The notes: a model not told the origin generated them from the letters alone. A stretch of DNA of 64,000 nucleotides from Blautia glucerasea (GCF_020537505.1 NZ_JAJBMO010000015.1:1-64000), one strand, 5' to 3'. Counted from the first letter of the stretch, positions 25,897-35,798 are shown. Program-made: numbers and translations.

Positions 25897-27348
25897 TTAC
25901 ATTCCCCTCATCTTAAACGCATTCTTTCCATTCTGTTTCACCTCATACAAGGCTACATCCGCATTTCTACAAAGAGCCATTACATCTTCTCCCTGCTCTG
26001 GGAAAGCCGCACCTCCCGCACTTGCAGACATCTGAACCTCTTCTCCAGTAGGCAGCGTCAGATGGGAAATCCGCTTCTGGTATTCCGCCATATACTTCTG
26101 AACCGCATCCACAGAAAGTTTCTTCATATAAAGAACAAATTCGTCTCCGCCATACCGCCCAATGATACAATCTTCCGGGAAGCACGCCTTCATAGTCTGG
26201 GCAAAATGCTTCAGACAGAAATCTCCATTGTTATGTCCATACATATCATTATAGCTTTTGAAATTGTCCACATCAATAAAAATAAACACTCCAGGAGTTT
26301 TTTTATTGATTTCCACTTCCACTGCCGCCTGGAACGCTCTCCGGTTCATAATTCCAGTGAGCGGATCAAGGGTGGAAAGTCCCATGTAAATCTGCTTATC
26401 CCTCTTTTCCAACAATAAAATAGTCAGCATGTATAAAATCGTGAATCCAACTAAAATGGTTCCATAAATACCACCCCAGATGGAAAAATGCTGGGTAATA
26501 TCCGAAATGTTCTTGTTCGTCAGCTGAACAACCACATACCAGCCAGGCATACTGGAAATACTCCTGTAAGAAATAGTAGATTCCTCGCCTCTGATGATTG
26601 CGGAAAATCTGCCCTCTCTTTTCCCGGAACGCATATCTTTTATCCACTGGTTATAGGAATAATCCTCATCATACTGGAAATATCTCTGCTGAAGCAGAAG
26701 ATTGTTCCAGCTGCCAGCTGTGTTGGAATTATCGCTGATACAAGTAATAAAATTTTCAGAATCCGCCTTTAAAAGATGAATGCTGATCTTGTCCTGCAGC
26801 AGCTCATAATCCCCGAGCTGTCTGAGTTTTTCGATCATAATAGACACATAAAGATTATGGATCTGTGAAGAATCCTCTACCGGTACAAAAACAGTCATGA
26901 TCATATTTCCTGTTTCACTGGATTGATAAGGATCTGAATTAAATGAGGTATCCAAAGCCAGCGCCAATTCATCCAGCTGATTCTTCTTAATATCAGAAAC
27001 GGCGCAGTCACTTCCATATATTTCCCCATTATTCATAATGAATCCTATGTTGCAGAAAGCGGTCCGGTCCAGGTTCTTCTGCAGACGCTGAAGAAGTTTC
27101 TCTGGTTCTGCATTTTCCATGGATTGGATCATTTTTACATCCTCCTGGGCGTAATTCTGAAGGTACTCCATGGAATCATTCATTTTCTCGGCATACAGGC
27201 CAGTAATCAATTCCAGATGCTGTGTATTAAAGTTTCGTGCAATTCTGCTAAGATGAAAATATGCCGCAACAATAATAGCCAGACAAATTCCCAGGTATAA
27301 GATCAGCAGCACTTTTCTTTTTCTCTTGTTCTTTCTTCGATCTTTCAT
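25897..27348 (-). CDS. Membrane-bound diguanylate cyclase (GGDEF)
   Basis: 483 residues. A TM helix at about 12-32, an extracytoplasmic sensor of about 240 residues (Cache-like by layout), a second TM near 285-305, and a C-terminal GGDEF domain. The GGDEF domain carries DPLTGIMNRRAF near 325 and GRYGGDEFVLYM near 400. No RxxD inhibitory site is seen before GGDEF. It should make cyclic di-GMP in response to an external signal. Its ATG overlaps the stop of the upstream substrate-binding lipoprotein gene, suggesting that protein presents the ligand. Confidence 0.92.
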   Translation of the reverse strand: MKDRRKNKRKRKVLLILYLGICLAIIVAAYFHLSRIARNFNTQHLELITGLYAEKMNDSMEYLQNYAQEDVKMIQSMENAEPEKLLQRLQKNLDRTAFCNIGFIMNNGEIYGSDCAVSDIKKNQLDELALALDTSFNSDPYQSSETGNMIMTVFVPVEDSSQIHNLYVSIMIEKLRQLGDYELLQDKISIHLLKADSENFITCISDNSNTAGSWNNLLLQQRYFQYDEDYSYNQWIKDMRSGKREGRFSAIIRGEESTISYRSISSMPGWYVVVQLTNKNISDITQHFSIWGGIYGTILVGFTILYMLTILLLEKRDKQIYMGLSTLDPLTGIMNRRAFQAAVEVEINKKTPGVFIFIDVDNFKSYNDMYGHNNGDFCLKHFAQTMKACFPEDCIIGRYGGDEFVLYMKKLSVDAVQKYMAEYQKRISHLTLPTGEEVQMSASAGGAAFPEQGEDVMALCRNADVALYEVKQNGKNAFKMRGM

Positions 27349-28376
27349 GGGCTATCTTTCTCCATAAGATATTCGGAATCCACCATGGTAACTCCGGTAT
27401 CAAAATATTTCTGTTCGGATTTTTCTCCTTTTATAAAGGAATCCAGAGAAAGCATTCCCAGATATCCCATCTGATCCTGCTTTTGAAGCACTGTGACTGC
27501 GCGATAATCCGGATTCAGAATCAACTCCCTGGTTTCATCCGCCAGATCAAATCCAACCAAAGTCACATCCGTTCTTTCTTCCTCCAGAAGAGTGTTCACG
27601 ATTCCCACTGTAGAGGTATTATTGCATCCAAAAATACCTTTTATATTTCCATTTTCCTTCAGCAGCTTCCCGGCATCTGCCTGTGCTTTCTTGATACTTC
27701 CCCCATTAATGGGAATATCCTGTGCAACATCCCATTGCTCCGGGGCATAATTTGTCCAATAGTCCAGGAAGCCAGAAACCCGGTTCACCATGGCCTGTGA
27801 AGTATCCGACGACAGCATGATTCCCACTTCCAATGGGTCCAAAGGGGAATTGCCCGCGTCGTACAGCTGCTCAAGCATTTTCTTAGCAGCCATTTCTCCC
27901 GCATCCATATTATCCGTCATGTAGCAGACATCAAATTCACTGCTGTTAATGGAAGAATCAATCAAAACCAGCGGAATATCCTTGTCCCGGATGTTCTTGC
28001 AGCTGTCCATAAGAGAATTGGAATTCGCCGGTGCCAGCAGGATCCCATCAGCCCCCTGCTTCACAGCCTCATCCATCAAGCCGATCTGCCCGGAAATGTC
28101 CGTCTCATTGTCAATCCCACTCAGATAAACCCCTTCGTCCATTTCTGCCGCCGCTTCCGTTATCCCATTAATCACTTTTTCCCAGTAAGCGCCGTGATAA
28201 TTCTTCAAAATAACATAAATTTTATTTTCGCTCTCTGGATGGGAAATACAGCTATACTCTACGACCGCCGATTCTTCTGCCGTTTCCGCCTCTGTCTTCG
28301 AAGCCCCCGAACAGCCTCCCAGCAGAAAAGACGCCGCCCCGAAGGAAATCAACAAATATGTTCTTATTTTACTCAT
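27345..28376 (-). CDS. Periplasmic-binding-protein-like sugar-binding lipoprotein
   Basis: 343 residues. The signal peptide ends in a lipobox LLGGC (Cys about 22). The mature part has the two-lobed fold of the LacI/ribose-binding type (GADGILLAPANSNS, DIPLVLIDSSIN, GIFGCNNTSTVGIVN, VTLVGFDLADE). No permease or ATPase gene is nearby; instead it is translationally coupled (4-base overlap) to the diguanylate cyclase. It is therefore probably a sensory rather than transport binding protein, an inference from context. Confidence 0.9.
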   Translation of the reverse strand: MSKIRTYLLISFGAASFLLGGCSGASKTEAETAEESAVVEYSCISHPESENKIYVILKNYHGAYWEKVINGITEAAAEMDEGVYLSGIDNETDISGQIGLMDEAVKQGADGILLAPANSNSLMDSCKNIRDKDIPLVLIDSSINSSEFDVCYMTDNMDAGEMAAKKMLEQLYDAGNSPLDPLEVGIMLSSDTSQAMVNRVSGFLDYWTNYAPEQWDVAQDIPINGGSIKKAQADAGKLLKENGNIKGIFGCNNTSTVGIVNTLLEEERTDVTLVGFDLADETRELILNPDYRAVTVLQKQDQMGYLGMLSLDSFIKGEKSEQKYFDTGVTMVDSEYLMEKDSP

Positions 28377-28606
28377 TCGTTTCCCCAGTTACTTATGCTT
28401 GATTTGTAACTGTCCAGTACCTTCATAGTTACACGAAATATTACCTACTGAATAGTTACCTTAATTTACAGATCCAGCACCATCTCAGATCTTTACAAAA
28501 ACCATAGAACATTAAATAGTCACCAGATATTTTGCAATTTTATACATATTTTTGTGTATATGTCATAATTATATGCCCTAGCTGGATAGGCTGTCAATCT
28601 GTATTC
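28377..28606. other. Gap upstream of the binding-protein gene
   Basis: AT-rich, no gene seen. GTTAC/GTAAC half-palindromes recur (near 28391, 28410, 28429, 28456), possibly operator sites. The second REP-like copy follows at 28607. Confidence 0.35.
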
Positions 28607-28685
28607 GTTACTGTTCTCTCCGTGACCAGTAACACACTTCGCGATGCACAGAAATCATGCGCATGCATGATTTCGCGCCGAGGTT
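28607..28685 (-). repeat. REP-like palindromic repeat, copy 2
   Basis: Inverse orientation of 24507-24585: GTTACTGTTC...GTGACCAGTAAC, then TTCGCGATGCACAGAAATCA, then GCATGATTTCGCGCCGAGGTT. Confidence 0.75.
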
Positions 28686-28795
28686 CTCCCAATCATAAAA
28701 ACCATCCCTTCTAAGTAATAAACTAATCAAAAAGCCGCAAAATGCAATTTAATCATCAGCATTTTACGGCTCATATTTCATATAGAGTATTGAAT

Positions 28796-29668
28796 TTAGA
28801 AATGCAACTGCCCCTGTAGCCAGATCAATCCTTTAAACCTGCGACCGACCGCTGGTTCGCCCAGCAGGTCTGCGCAGTTTATGCAGACGTCAAATTGGAT
28901 ATCATTGCAGTCGATGGTCATCTGGCACAGTTCTTCACCAGTGAGAATGTTCTTAAAATTCACGAAATCCACGATTTCACCCATCACACTGTACTGGTCG
29001 CACTCGATTCCGTGAGGCATGAAGCAGGTATCCACAATTGTCAGCACATCGTCTGTGACAATACGCTCGGAAATCATGGAGTAGGTGTCCATATCCTCCA
29101 TCGTCAGATCTTCCATGGCCTCTTCGTCGCCATTTCTGGCGGCTGCAATCAGATTGTTGCGGTTCTTGGTCAGCTCCCGCTCTACCTTCACTGCCTCTTT
29201 ATCCTTCTGAACCGGGAAAAGGATCTTGCCTTCCCTCGCCAGTCCGGTAATGGTCAGCGGCTGTCCTTCCCGCATATTGCCTTTGTACTTCTCAAGCATA
29301 TATTCAGCAGGGTTCTGAAGATAAAAGATCAAGGTCACGCCCAGCCGCATGTCATCGCAGGCACCAGCGTAAGACTCTTTCTCTGCATGTCTTTCCACAA
29401 TCACATGCTCCTGGCTGGTGATCCCTGTGCCGCGAAAAAATGGGAATGTATATTCCACATGAAACTCATTGTCCTCATCATACTGTCCGCAAACTGTGAT
29501 TCCACAGTCGCAGCCATAATTCTTGGAATATTGTATAAAAACACCGTCAGGATGATTCTCCACTGCAATTTTTTCATCGTAAGTATTCATCACATCCTGG
29601 ATAATCTCCTGCATTTCTTTACGTGACTTTACCTTAGAAAAGCCAACAGTTCTTAAATAACTGTGCAC
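28796..29668 (-). CDS. DUF3881 family protein
   Basis: 290 residues, GTG start right after GGGAGGTGATA. Soluble and acidic, matching the DUF3881 family of Lachnospiraceae (opening LRTVGFSKVKSRKEMQEI). No catalytic motif is apparent and no function is known. It lies downstream of serS in the same direction, with about 180 AT-rich bases in between. Confidence 0.82.
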   Translation of the reverse strand: MHSYLRTVGFSKVKSRKEMQEIIQDVMNTYDEKIAVENHPDGVFIQYSKNYGCDCGITVCGQYDEDNEFHVEYTFPFFRGTGITSQEHVIVERHAEKESYAGACDDMRLGVTLIFYLQNPAEYMLEKYKGNMREGQPLTITGLAREGKILFPVQKDKEAVKVERELTKNRNNLIAAARNGDEEAMEDLTMEDMDTYSMISERIVTDDVLTIVDTCFMPHGIECDQYSVMGEIVDFVNFKNILTGEELCQMTIDCNDIQFDVCINCADLLGEPAVGRRFKGLIWLQGQLHF

Positions 29669-29850
29669 ACTATCACCTCCCTGACTGTAGCTTACATGTA
29701 ATGTTCCAATATCTTATAACAGCACTTTAAAACAGATTCCAGATAATATTTTATAACTTTTAGTGTTATACATTCATCTAATATCTTTTTCTATTTTTAG
29801 TACAAAGTTCAAACAATAGGGCTTTATACTTTTTTGTTCTATAAGTCCGA

Positions 29851-31143
29851 TTATTTGGACTTTTTCTCGATTTTTGTCATTCCGCCCATGTATGGCTGAA
29901 GAGCAACCGGAATATTTACGCTTCCATCAGCATTCAGGTTGTTCTCAAGGAATGCGATCAGCATTCTTGGCGGAGCAACAACGGTGTTGTTAAGAGTATG
30001 AGCAAGATATTTCTTGCCATCTTTTCCATTTACACGAATTTTCAGACGACGCGCCTGTGCATCACCAAGGTTGGAGCAGCTTCCTACCTCAAAGTATTTC
30101 TTCTGTCTTGGGGACCAGGCTTCAACATCCAGGGATTTCACTTTCAGATCTGCCAGGTCACCAGAGCAGCACTCCAGTGTACGAACCGGAATATCCAGAG
30201 AACGGAACAGATCTACTGTGTTCTGCCACAGTTTGTCAAACCACATTTTGCTATCCTCTGGGTTGCAGACTACGATCATCTCCTGTTTTTCAAACTGATG
30301 GATACGGTAAACACCTCTCTCCTCAAGTCCGTGAGCACCTTTCTCTTTACGGAAGCATGGAGAATAGCTGGTAAGAGTTTTCGGAAGCTCTTCCTCTGGG
30401 ATAATCTGGTCGATAAATTTACCGATCATGGAATGCTCGCTGGTTCCGATCAGGTAAAGATCCTCGCCCTCGATCTTGTACATCATAGCGTCCATCTCAG
30501 CAAAGCTCATAACACCTGTAACAACGTTGCTTCTGATCATGAAAGGCGGTACACAGTATGTGAAGCCTCTGTTGATCATGAAATCACGTGCATATGCGAT
30601 AACTGCGGAATGAAGTCTTGCGATATCTCCCATCAGATAGTAGAATCCATTACCCGCAACACGTCTTGCGCTGTCAAGATCGATTCCATCGAAAGCTTCC
30701 ATAATTTCTGTATGATATGGAACTTCAAAGTCCGGAACAACCGGCTCACCGAATTTCTCAATCTCGACGTTCTCGCTGTCATCTTTACCGATCGGTACAG
30801 ACGGATCTATGATGTTCGGGATAACCATCATATCTTTCAGAAGCTCTTCTTCAACTTCTTTCTCCCTCTTAGAAAGCTCCTCAATACGCTCACCGGAAGC
30901 TGCAACCTGTTTTTTAACTTCCTCAGCTTCTTCTCTCTTGCCCTGGCCCATAAGAGCACCGATCTGTTTGGAAATTTTATTTCTCTCTGCACGAAGTGCC
31001 TCTACTTCCTGTTTGATCTCACGGTTCTCTTTATCCAGCTCCAGAACCTTATCAACCAGTTCCAGTTTGCTATCCTGGAATTTGTTGCGGATGTTCTGCT
31101 TTACGATCTCCGGATTCTCTCTCACAAATTTAATATCTAACAT
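29851..31143 (-). CDS. serS: Seryl-tRNA synthetase
   Basis: 430 residues. The N-terminal long coiled-coil arm (about 30-100) binds the tRNA long arm. The class II catalytic core has motif 2 (FRKEKGAHGLEERGVYRIHQ) near 275 and motif 3 (LKIRVNGKDGKKYLAHTLNN, ending before PPRMLIA) near 385. Full length, with AGGAGG before the ATG. No T-box is visible in the roughly 260-base leader, which is AT-rich. It charges tRNA-Ser (and tRNA-Sec if present). Confidence 0.97.
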   Translation of the reverse strand: MLDIKFVRENPEIVKQNIRNKFQDSKLELVDKVLELDKENREIKQEVEALRAERNKISKQIGALMGQGKREEAEEVKKQVAASGERIEELSKREKEVEEELLKDMMVIPNIIDPSVPIGKDDSENVEIEKFGEPVVPDFEVPYHTEIMEAFDGIDLDSARRVAGNGFYYLMGDIARLHSAVIAYARDFMINRGFTYCVPPFMIRSNVVTGVMSFAEMDAMMYKIEGEDLYLIGTSEHSMIGKFIDQIIPEEELPKTLTSYSPCFRKEKGAHGLEERGVYRIHQFEKQEMIVVCNPEDSKMWFDKLWQNTVDLFRSLDIPVRTLECCSGDLADLKVKSLDVEAWSPRQKKYFEVGSCSNLGDAQARRLKIRVNGKDGKKYLAHTLNNTVVAPPRMLIAFLENNLNADGSVNIPVALQPYMGGMTKIEKKSK

Positions 31144-31406
31144 GTCTTCCTCCTGTACTGATACATTTATTAGTAAGTATCTGTTTTATTTTTCCATATT
31201 TTGTATTGCTTATTACTGATTTATGCTGTAAAAATGGATTGGTTAATCGACGGGTGTTTTCTATAACAATATTGATATTTATTTTTTGTTTTATAACAAT
31301 ATTGTCGTTTTATGTTGAATTTCGTTAATTTTTCCTCTTTAATAGGTTTTCATTTTCCTTTTCATGTGAAACATTTTCATCAACTCAATTCTCATCAATC
31401 ACCGGT

Positions 31407-31931
31407 TTACTCATCTTTTTCAATATTTTCCAAGCCAAAATTAACAGCTTTTCTTAAGGCTTCCAGTTCTTCCTGACTCAGCATTACATACGATTCTCCC
31501 TTTACGATTTCTTTCAGGTAAAGGAAACAATTGTCTCTGCTGTGTACTGCATTCAGAATAACACCTGAATTGTCCTGATCCAGCAGTGCAAATGCAAAAC
31601 TAAGTTTACCTCCTACATCATCGAATGCATCATACTTTTCAACACCATACTTACTGAACATTGTTTCCAGATGGTGTTTAATAAAGCTGATATCATGCTC
31701 ATGATCCTCTTTTGCCTCGTAAAGACGGTCAATCTGGGCAAATTTACGAACAAATACTTTTTCAAGAGATTGTGCGTCGCTGCCCTTCATGAACATTTTA
31801 TACTTACGTTCCAACCGGCTAAGCCTCATTTTGCTGCTGAATACATTCACCGCCAGAACGATGGTCAGAATCAACAGTAAAATAGTGATGATACCCGGAT
31901 CAATTCCCAAGCTGTCAAAAATACTGCTCAT
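31407..31931 (-). CDS. DUF4446 membrane-anchored protein
   Basis: 174 residues with one N-terminal membrane span (about 13-31), a coiled-coil-like stretch near 35-85 and a small C-terminal domain (KLSFAFALLDQDNSGVILN). It matches the DUF4446 family found downstream of parB in Clostridia, as here (ten bases after the ParB stop). Co-transcription with parAB suggests a link to chromosome segregation or sporulation, but no function is known. Confidence 0.85.
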   Translation of the reverse strand: MSSIFDSLGIDPGIITILLLILTIVLAVNVFSSKMRLSRLERKYKMFMKGSDAQSLEKVFVRKFAQIDRLYEAKEDHEHDISFIKHHLETMFSKYGVEKYDAFDDVGGKLSFAFALLDQDNSGVILNAVHSRDNCFLYLKEIVKGESYVMLSQEELEALRKAVNFGLENIEKDE

Positions 31932-31940
31932 GCACTCTCC

Positions 31941-32939
31941 TTATCTTATTGACTCAAACAACTCAATGATTCTTTCCAGCTCATCTCTGGAATAATATTC
32001 AATTTCAATTTTACCTTTATTGTTCTTTTTCCTGTGGATGAAAACTCTGGTTCCTACAATTCCCTTCATTTTCTCCTCAAGGCTTTCATAAATCGCATCT
32101 TCTGCTGTATTTACCTGTTTTGGAGTCTTTTTCGGCGGTTCCACAATGTGTTTTACCAGTTTTTCAGTCTCTCGAACGCTTAATTTCTCATCAAAAACCT
32201 TCATGGCTACACTGGCCTGCTTTTCCTTGTCGGTAATCGCAAGAATCGCACGCGCATGTCCAGCAGAAATCATTTCGTCAATCAGCATCTGCTGTACTCT
32301 GTCGTCCAGTTTCAGAAGACGAAGGGAATTGGTAACTGCAGTTCTGCTCTTGGAAACACGTTCTGCAATATTATCCTGTTTCAGCTTAAACTCGTCAATA
32401 AGGCGCTTATAAGCCATCGCTTCTTCAATTGGATTTAAGTCTTCCCGTTGAATGTTTTCAATCAAAGAAATCTCCACAACCTGCTGATCATTAAATTCCT
32501 TAATGATTACCGGAACTTCCTTCAAACCAGCAAGCTTGGCAGCTCTCCATCTTCTCTCACCAGCGATGATCTCGTAATAATCACCTTTGTCTGATACCAG
32601 AAGAGGCTGTAAGATACCAAACTGCTTGATGGACTCTGATAACTCTACCAAAGCGTCCTCATCAAACTGCTTACGTGGCTGAGTTCTATTTGGCTCAACC
32701 TTCGAAATCTTTACAAGCATTTCGGATTTCTTTGGCTCAGCGGAAGCTGTCTGTGCTGCATTGTTTGTTGGTGTAACAGGTTTCACATCCGAAGCACTTG
32801 TCGCAGTTCCAGCTTGTAAAGATGAATTGCTTTCTGACGCGACAGGCTTCTGTACAATTTTCTTTTCTGCTGGTTTTACTGACTTTTCTGGAAAAAGAGC
32901 ATCCAGACCTCTTCCAAGACCTTTTTTCTTAACGGCCAT
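31941..32939 (-). CDS. parB: Chromosome partitioning protein ParB (Spo0J)
   Basis: 332 residues. A basic N-terminus (GLGRGLDALFPE), a variable Ser/Ala/Pro linker, then the ParB CTPase domain (about 75-165) with GERRWRAAKLAG and ENIQREDLNPIEEA, a helix-turn-helix near 190-220 and a C-terminal dimerisation domain. It binds the four nearby parS sites and spreads to load SMC. The start overlaps the ParA stop. Confidence 0.95.
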   Translation of the reverse strand: MAVKKKGLGRGLDALFPEKSVKPAEKKIVQKPVASESNSSLQAGTATSASDVKPVTPTNNAAQTASAEPKKSEMLVKISKVEPNRTQPRKQFDEDALVELSESIKQFGILQPLLVSDKGDYYEIIAGERRWRAAKLAGLKEVPVIIKEFNDQQVVEISLIENIQREDLNPIEEAMAYKRLIDEFKLKQDNIAERVSKSRTAVTNSLRLLKLDDRVQQMLIDEMISAGHARAILAITDKEKQASVAMKVFDEKLSVRETEKLVKHIVEPPKKTPKQVNTAEDAIYESLEEKMKGIVGTRVFIHRKKNNKGKIEIEYYSRDELERIIELFESIR

Positions 32940-33706
32940 TATTCAACCTCCCTGTTGATCACTTCTTCTGCAAGAAGGCGATAAGCTTCCGCTCCTGTGG
33001 ATCTTGGATCATAAAGAGTGATCGGTTGTCCATAGCTTGGAGCTTCTGCAAGTCTGACATTTCTCGGAATAATTGTCTTATAAATGTTCTGCTGAAGATT
33101 TTCTTTTACATTCTCTACAACCTGCAGAGATAAGTTTGTTCTGGCATCATACATAGTAAATACAACGCCTTCAATCTCCAGATCATTATTCAATCTGTCC
33201 TTTACCAGGTCAATCGTATGAATCAGCTGTGACAGACCTTCCAGTGCATAATACTCACACTGAATCGGTACCAAAACGGATGTCGCAGCAGTAAGTGCGT
33301 TAATGGTAAGCATATTCAAAGATGGTGGACAATCAATGATGATATAATCGTAATTGTCCTTTATTTTATCTGTGATCTCTTTCAATATGTATTCTTTATT
33401 ATCAATCCCAACCAGTTCAATTTCTGCACCGGACAAGTTTACATTGGATGGTATCAAATCTACATTTTCTACTACATCCTTGACAATCGTTTTCTCAACA
33501 TCAGACTGTCCTACCAGAAGTTCATAGAGTGTATCTTCTACTTCATTTTTATCAACACCTAATCCACTGGTAGTGTTTCCCTGAGGATCCATGTCAATTG
33601 TCAGAACTTTTTTCCCCTGTTCTGCCAGACATGCCGAAAGGTTAATTGCTGTAGTAGATTTGCCAACGCCGCCTTTCTGGTTAGCAACCGCAATCGTTCT
33701 GCCCAA
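32939..33706 (-). CDS. parA: Chromosome partitioning ATPase ParA (Soj)
   Basis: About 255 residues. Deviant Walker A KGGVGKST near residue 10, DMDPQGN near 40 and DCPPSL near 125. The start is a TTG at 33706 (MGRTIAVANQ) seven bases after GGGAGG; a TTG two codons earlier overlaps that site. It regulates DnaA and works with ParB and parS in origin segregation. Two parS sites lie just upstream. Confidence 0.95.
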   Translation of the reverse strand: MGRTIAVANQKGGVGKSTTAINLSACLAEQGKKVLTIDMDPQGNTTSGLGVDKNEVEDTLYELLVGQSDVEKTIVKDVVENVDLIPSNVNLSGAEIELVGIDNKEYILKEITDKIKDNYDYIIIDCPPSLNMLTINALTAATSVLVPIQCEYYALEGLSQLIHTIDLVKDRLNNDLEIEGVVFTMYDARTNLSLQVVENVKENLQQNIYKTIIPRNVRLAEAPSYGQPITLYDPRSTGAEAYRLLAEEVINREVE

Positions 33707-33751
33707 TATCAACCCTCCCTTTCATATTATTTTGTCACTGCTTACAACTAA

Positions 33752-33767
33752 TGTTTCACGTGAAACA
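33752..33767. promoter_or_regulatory. parS: parS site 1
   Basis: Exact TGTTTCACGTGAAACA, the 16-bp ParB binding palindrome of Firmicutes, just upstream of parA. Confidence 0.95.
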
Positions 33768-33892
33768 TTTCGCGAACACCACTTGTAGACAATGTCTGAT
33801 TTTTACAGATTGTTCCACCATTTTACAGTTTTCGCAATCTTATCATATAACTATTGTTATTATAGCACTTTTAATTTTATCTCGCCACATAA

Positions 33893-33908
33893 TGTTTCAC
33901 GTGAAACA
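33893..33908. promoter_or_regulatory. parS: parS site 2
   Basis: Exact TGTTTCACGTGAAACA, 141 bp from site 1. Confidence 0.95.
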
Positions 33909-34060
33909 TAGAAAATGCCATTTTTTTTTGCAAAAATATTGTCTATTTTTATCTTCTTACTAATTATACCCAGGATTTGGGAAGTTCAGACATTTATTAT
34001 CGAACTTTCACTGTTACTTAGGGAGGTATTTTTCTTTAGAATGTTGTAAGTGTTTTAGGA

Positions 34061-34156
34061 GGGACGCATTTGGGCAATGGGTATTACTCGCTCACCGGCG
34101 CTAGGAGCGCGCCTGAAATGGTTCGCCGGAGTAATACCCATTGCCCAAATGCTATG
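34061..34156. repeat. Palindromic MITE-like element, copy D
   Basis: A perfect 24-bp inverted repeat: GCATTTGGGCAATGGG plus TATTACTC at 34066-34089 and its complement at 34129-34152. Inner arms CCGGCG/CGCCGG lie at 34095 and 34124. The outer GGGACGCATTTGGGCAA resembles the terminal repeats of the other copies (GGACGCG...CAA). Confidence 0.7.
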
Positions 34157-34387
34157 TACTGTCTGAAACAGTCTGGTACGTAGGAACTTTTACCAGGAGG
34201 GAAGTTCGTGAGTTGCTTTCCCTATGTTTTATTGCTAATAACAGTTTTAGGCTTCCTCCCCTTGTCAGTAACCAATAATTTCAAAAACATAAAGCCATTT
34301 AATGTGTTATACATGTTTTGAATAAGCAAAATTTCTAACACTATTGTCATAAAATGCCCCTATTACCATTTATCCGTTACCAGACTC

Positions 34388-34572
34388 CAGCGCTTTTGCA
34401 ATGTATCTTCATGTAGCCGCGCATTTCAGAAGCGCTCTTAGTGGCGGTAAGATCCAGGCCTTACAGAGACTTGGACGAGAGGGCTCTCCCGAGCGGCTTA
34501 GTCGCAGTTAAGTATTAGCTCACCGGAGCATTGCGACGCACGGCGGTGAATATACATTGTAAAAGCGCGTCC
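34388..34572. repeat. MITE-like element, copy A (185 bp)
   Basis: The left end GCGCTTTTGCAATGTAT and right end ATACATTGTAAAAGCGCGTCC are inverted repeats. The interior contains GACGAGAGGGCTCTCCCGAG, also present in copy B. No coding potential. Confidence 0.7.
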
Positions 34573-34753
34573 GGGAACCCAATAATTAACACACTAAACA
34601 GCATTAATTATACCGACTATTTTCATATCAAAAGCTCGCCACGTCCGCCCTAATATATTCTGTCAATTCCCATTTATATACCAAAAAGCATTGTAAAATC
34701 AACCTTTTTGGCGTATAATATACATACAAACCCAAAGGAGGTTCTCTATAAAA

Positions 34754-35707
34754 ATGAAAGACAGTAAACATAAAATCCTGACTCTGGCTGCCTTAACCAC
34801 TATTGCAGCGGGTGTCATCCATCTTACCAATAGAGTAATCGTTGCCTCTTCTCAGTTGAAAGAAATGCTTGATTTTTCCAATCACAACTACTATCATTGG
34901 CGCTTTGGAAAAATTTATTATACCAAAAAGGGAAAGGGCTCCCCTCTTCTTTTGATTCATGACACAATGCCAGGTGCAAGCGGCTACGAATGGTCCCGTG
35001 TGGAAGATAAGCTTGCACAGGAGCATACCGTCTATACCATAGATTTATTAGGATGCGGACGCTCTGAAAAGGCTGGAATTACATATACCAACTTCCTTTT
35101 CGTACAGATCATCTGTGATTTCATAAAAAATGTAATAAAAGAGAAAACCGATATCATCGCAAGTGGTTTTTCATGTTCTTTTGTCACTACTGCTGCAGCT
35201 TATGATAAAGAAAACATTAATAAAATCATGTTTATTAACCCTGTAAGCATGGTTTCTCTTGCGCAGATTACTACAAAAAAGGATAAATTGTTCAAGTTCT
35301 TTATTGAATTACCTATATTTGGAACATTCATTTACCATATAATTGTTTCACGTGAAACAATTAATGATTTCTTTCTTGATAGCCTCTACTACAACCCATT
35401 CCATGTGGATAAAGATATAATGGATGCATACTATGAAGCTGCACACAAGGGTGGATACTATGCGAAATGCCTCTATTCCAGCCAGAGTGCCAAATATATG
35501 AATATTAATATCCGTCATGCATTAGAATCTCTGGATAACAGTATTTATATTGTAGAAGGCGAAGATGAACCTAACGGAGCTCTGATCGTAGAGACTTATC
35601 AAAAAGTAAATCCAGCAATTGAGTCTGCAACAATCCCTTGTTCCAAGCATTTTCCGCATATTGAGAATGTAGAAGCTTTTCTCGAACAAGTTGGCACATT
35701 TTTTTAG
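34754..35707 (+). CDS. Alpha/beta hydrolase
   Basis: 317 residues. An N-terminal hydrophobic anchor (about 7-25) precedes an alpha/beta-hydrolase core. The oxyanion region is LLLIHDTMPG near 75, the nucleophile elbow GFSCS near 140, an acid near YIVEGEDEP at 272 and a His near KHFPHIEN at 303. Substrate unknown; probably membrane-tethered. AAAGGAGG precedes the ATG. A parS site lies inside the gene. It is transcribed against the local direction of the other genes. Confidence 0.88.
   Translation: MKDSKHKILTLAALTTIAAGVIHLTNRVIVASSQLKEMLDFSNHNYYHWRFGKIYYTKKGKGSPLLLIHDTMPGASGYEWSRVEDKLAQEHTVYTIDLLGCGRSEKAGITYTNFLFVQIICDFIKNVIKEKTDIIASGFSCSFVTTAAAYDKENINKIMFINPVSMVSLAQITTKKDKLFKFFIELPIFGTFIYHIIVSRETINDFFLDSLYYNPFHVDKDIMDAYYEAAHKGGYYAKCLYSSQSAKYMNINIRHALESLDNSIYIVEGEDEPNGALIVETYQKVNPAIESATIPCSKHFPHIENVEAFLEQVGTFF
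35344..35359. promoter_or_regulatory. parS: parS site 3 (inside the hydrolase gene)
   Basis: Exact TGTTTCACGTGAAACA within the coding sequence, encoding the VSRET segment. Confidence 0.93.
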
Positions 35708-35745
35708 TTAAATAAAGGATATATAGTCTAGATGTACCCCTAATA

Positions 35746-35798
35746 AAAAAGCTTTAAAATTGTATTTTCATTAATATAATTTTAAAGTTTTTTCTTTT
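35746..35798 (+). terminator. Intrinsic terminator after the hydrolase gene
   Basis: CTTTAAAATT pairs with AATTTTAAAG across an AT-rich loop, followed by TTTTTTC. Confidence 0.75.

Larger units (their letters stand above)
33909..34753. other. Long intergenic region with two palindromic elements
   Basis: No gene seen in 845 bases. It contains the hairpin element at 34061-34156 and the MITE-like copy at 34388-34572. The rest (for example 34157-34387) is AT-rich and unassigned. Confidence 0.5.

Noticed and set aside
29998..31140. 380-codon plus-strand frame opposite serS
   Set aside because: Overlaps the whole of serS in antisense; a product of biased codon use, no family resemblance.
31366..31381. 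TTTTCATGTGAAACA as a fifth parS
   Set aside because: Several mismatches to TGTTTCACGTGAAACA; too weak beside four exact sites.
31144..31406. T-box leader upstream of serS
   Set aside because: No T-box sequence, specifier loop or terminator/antiterminator pair is visible; the region is simply AT-rich.
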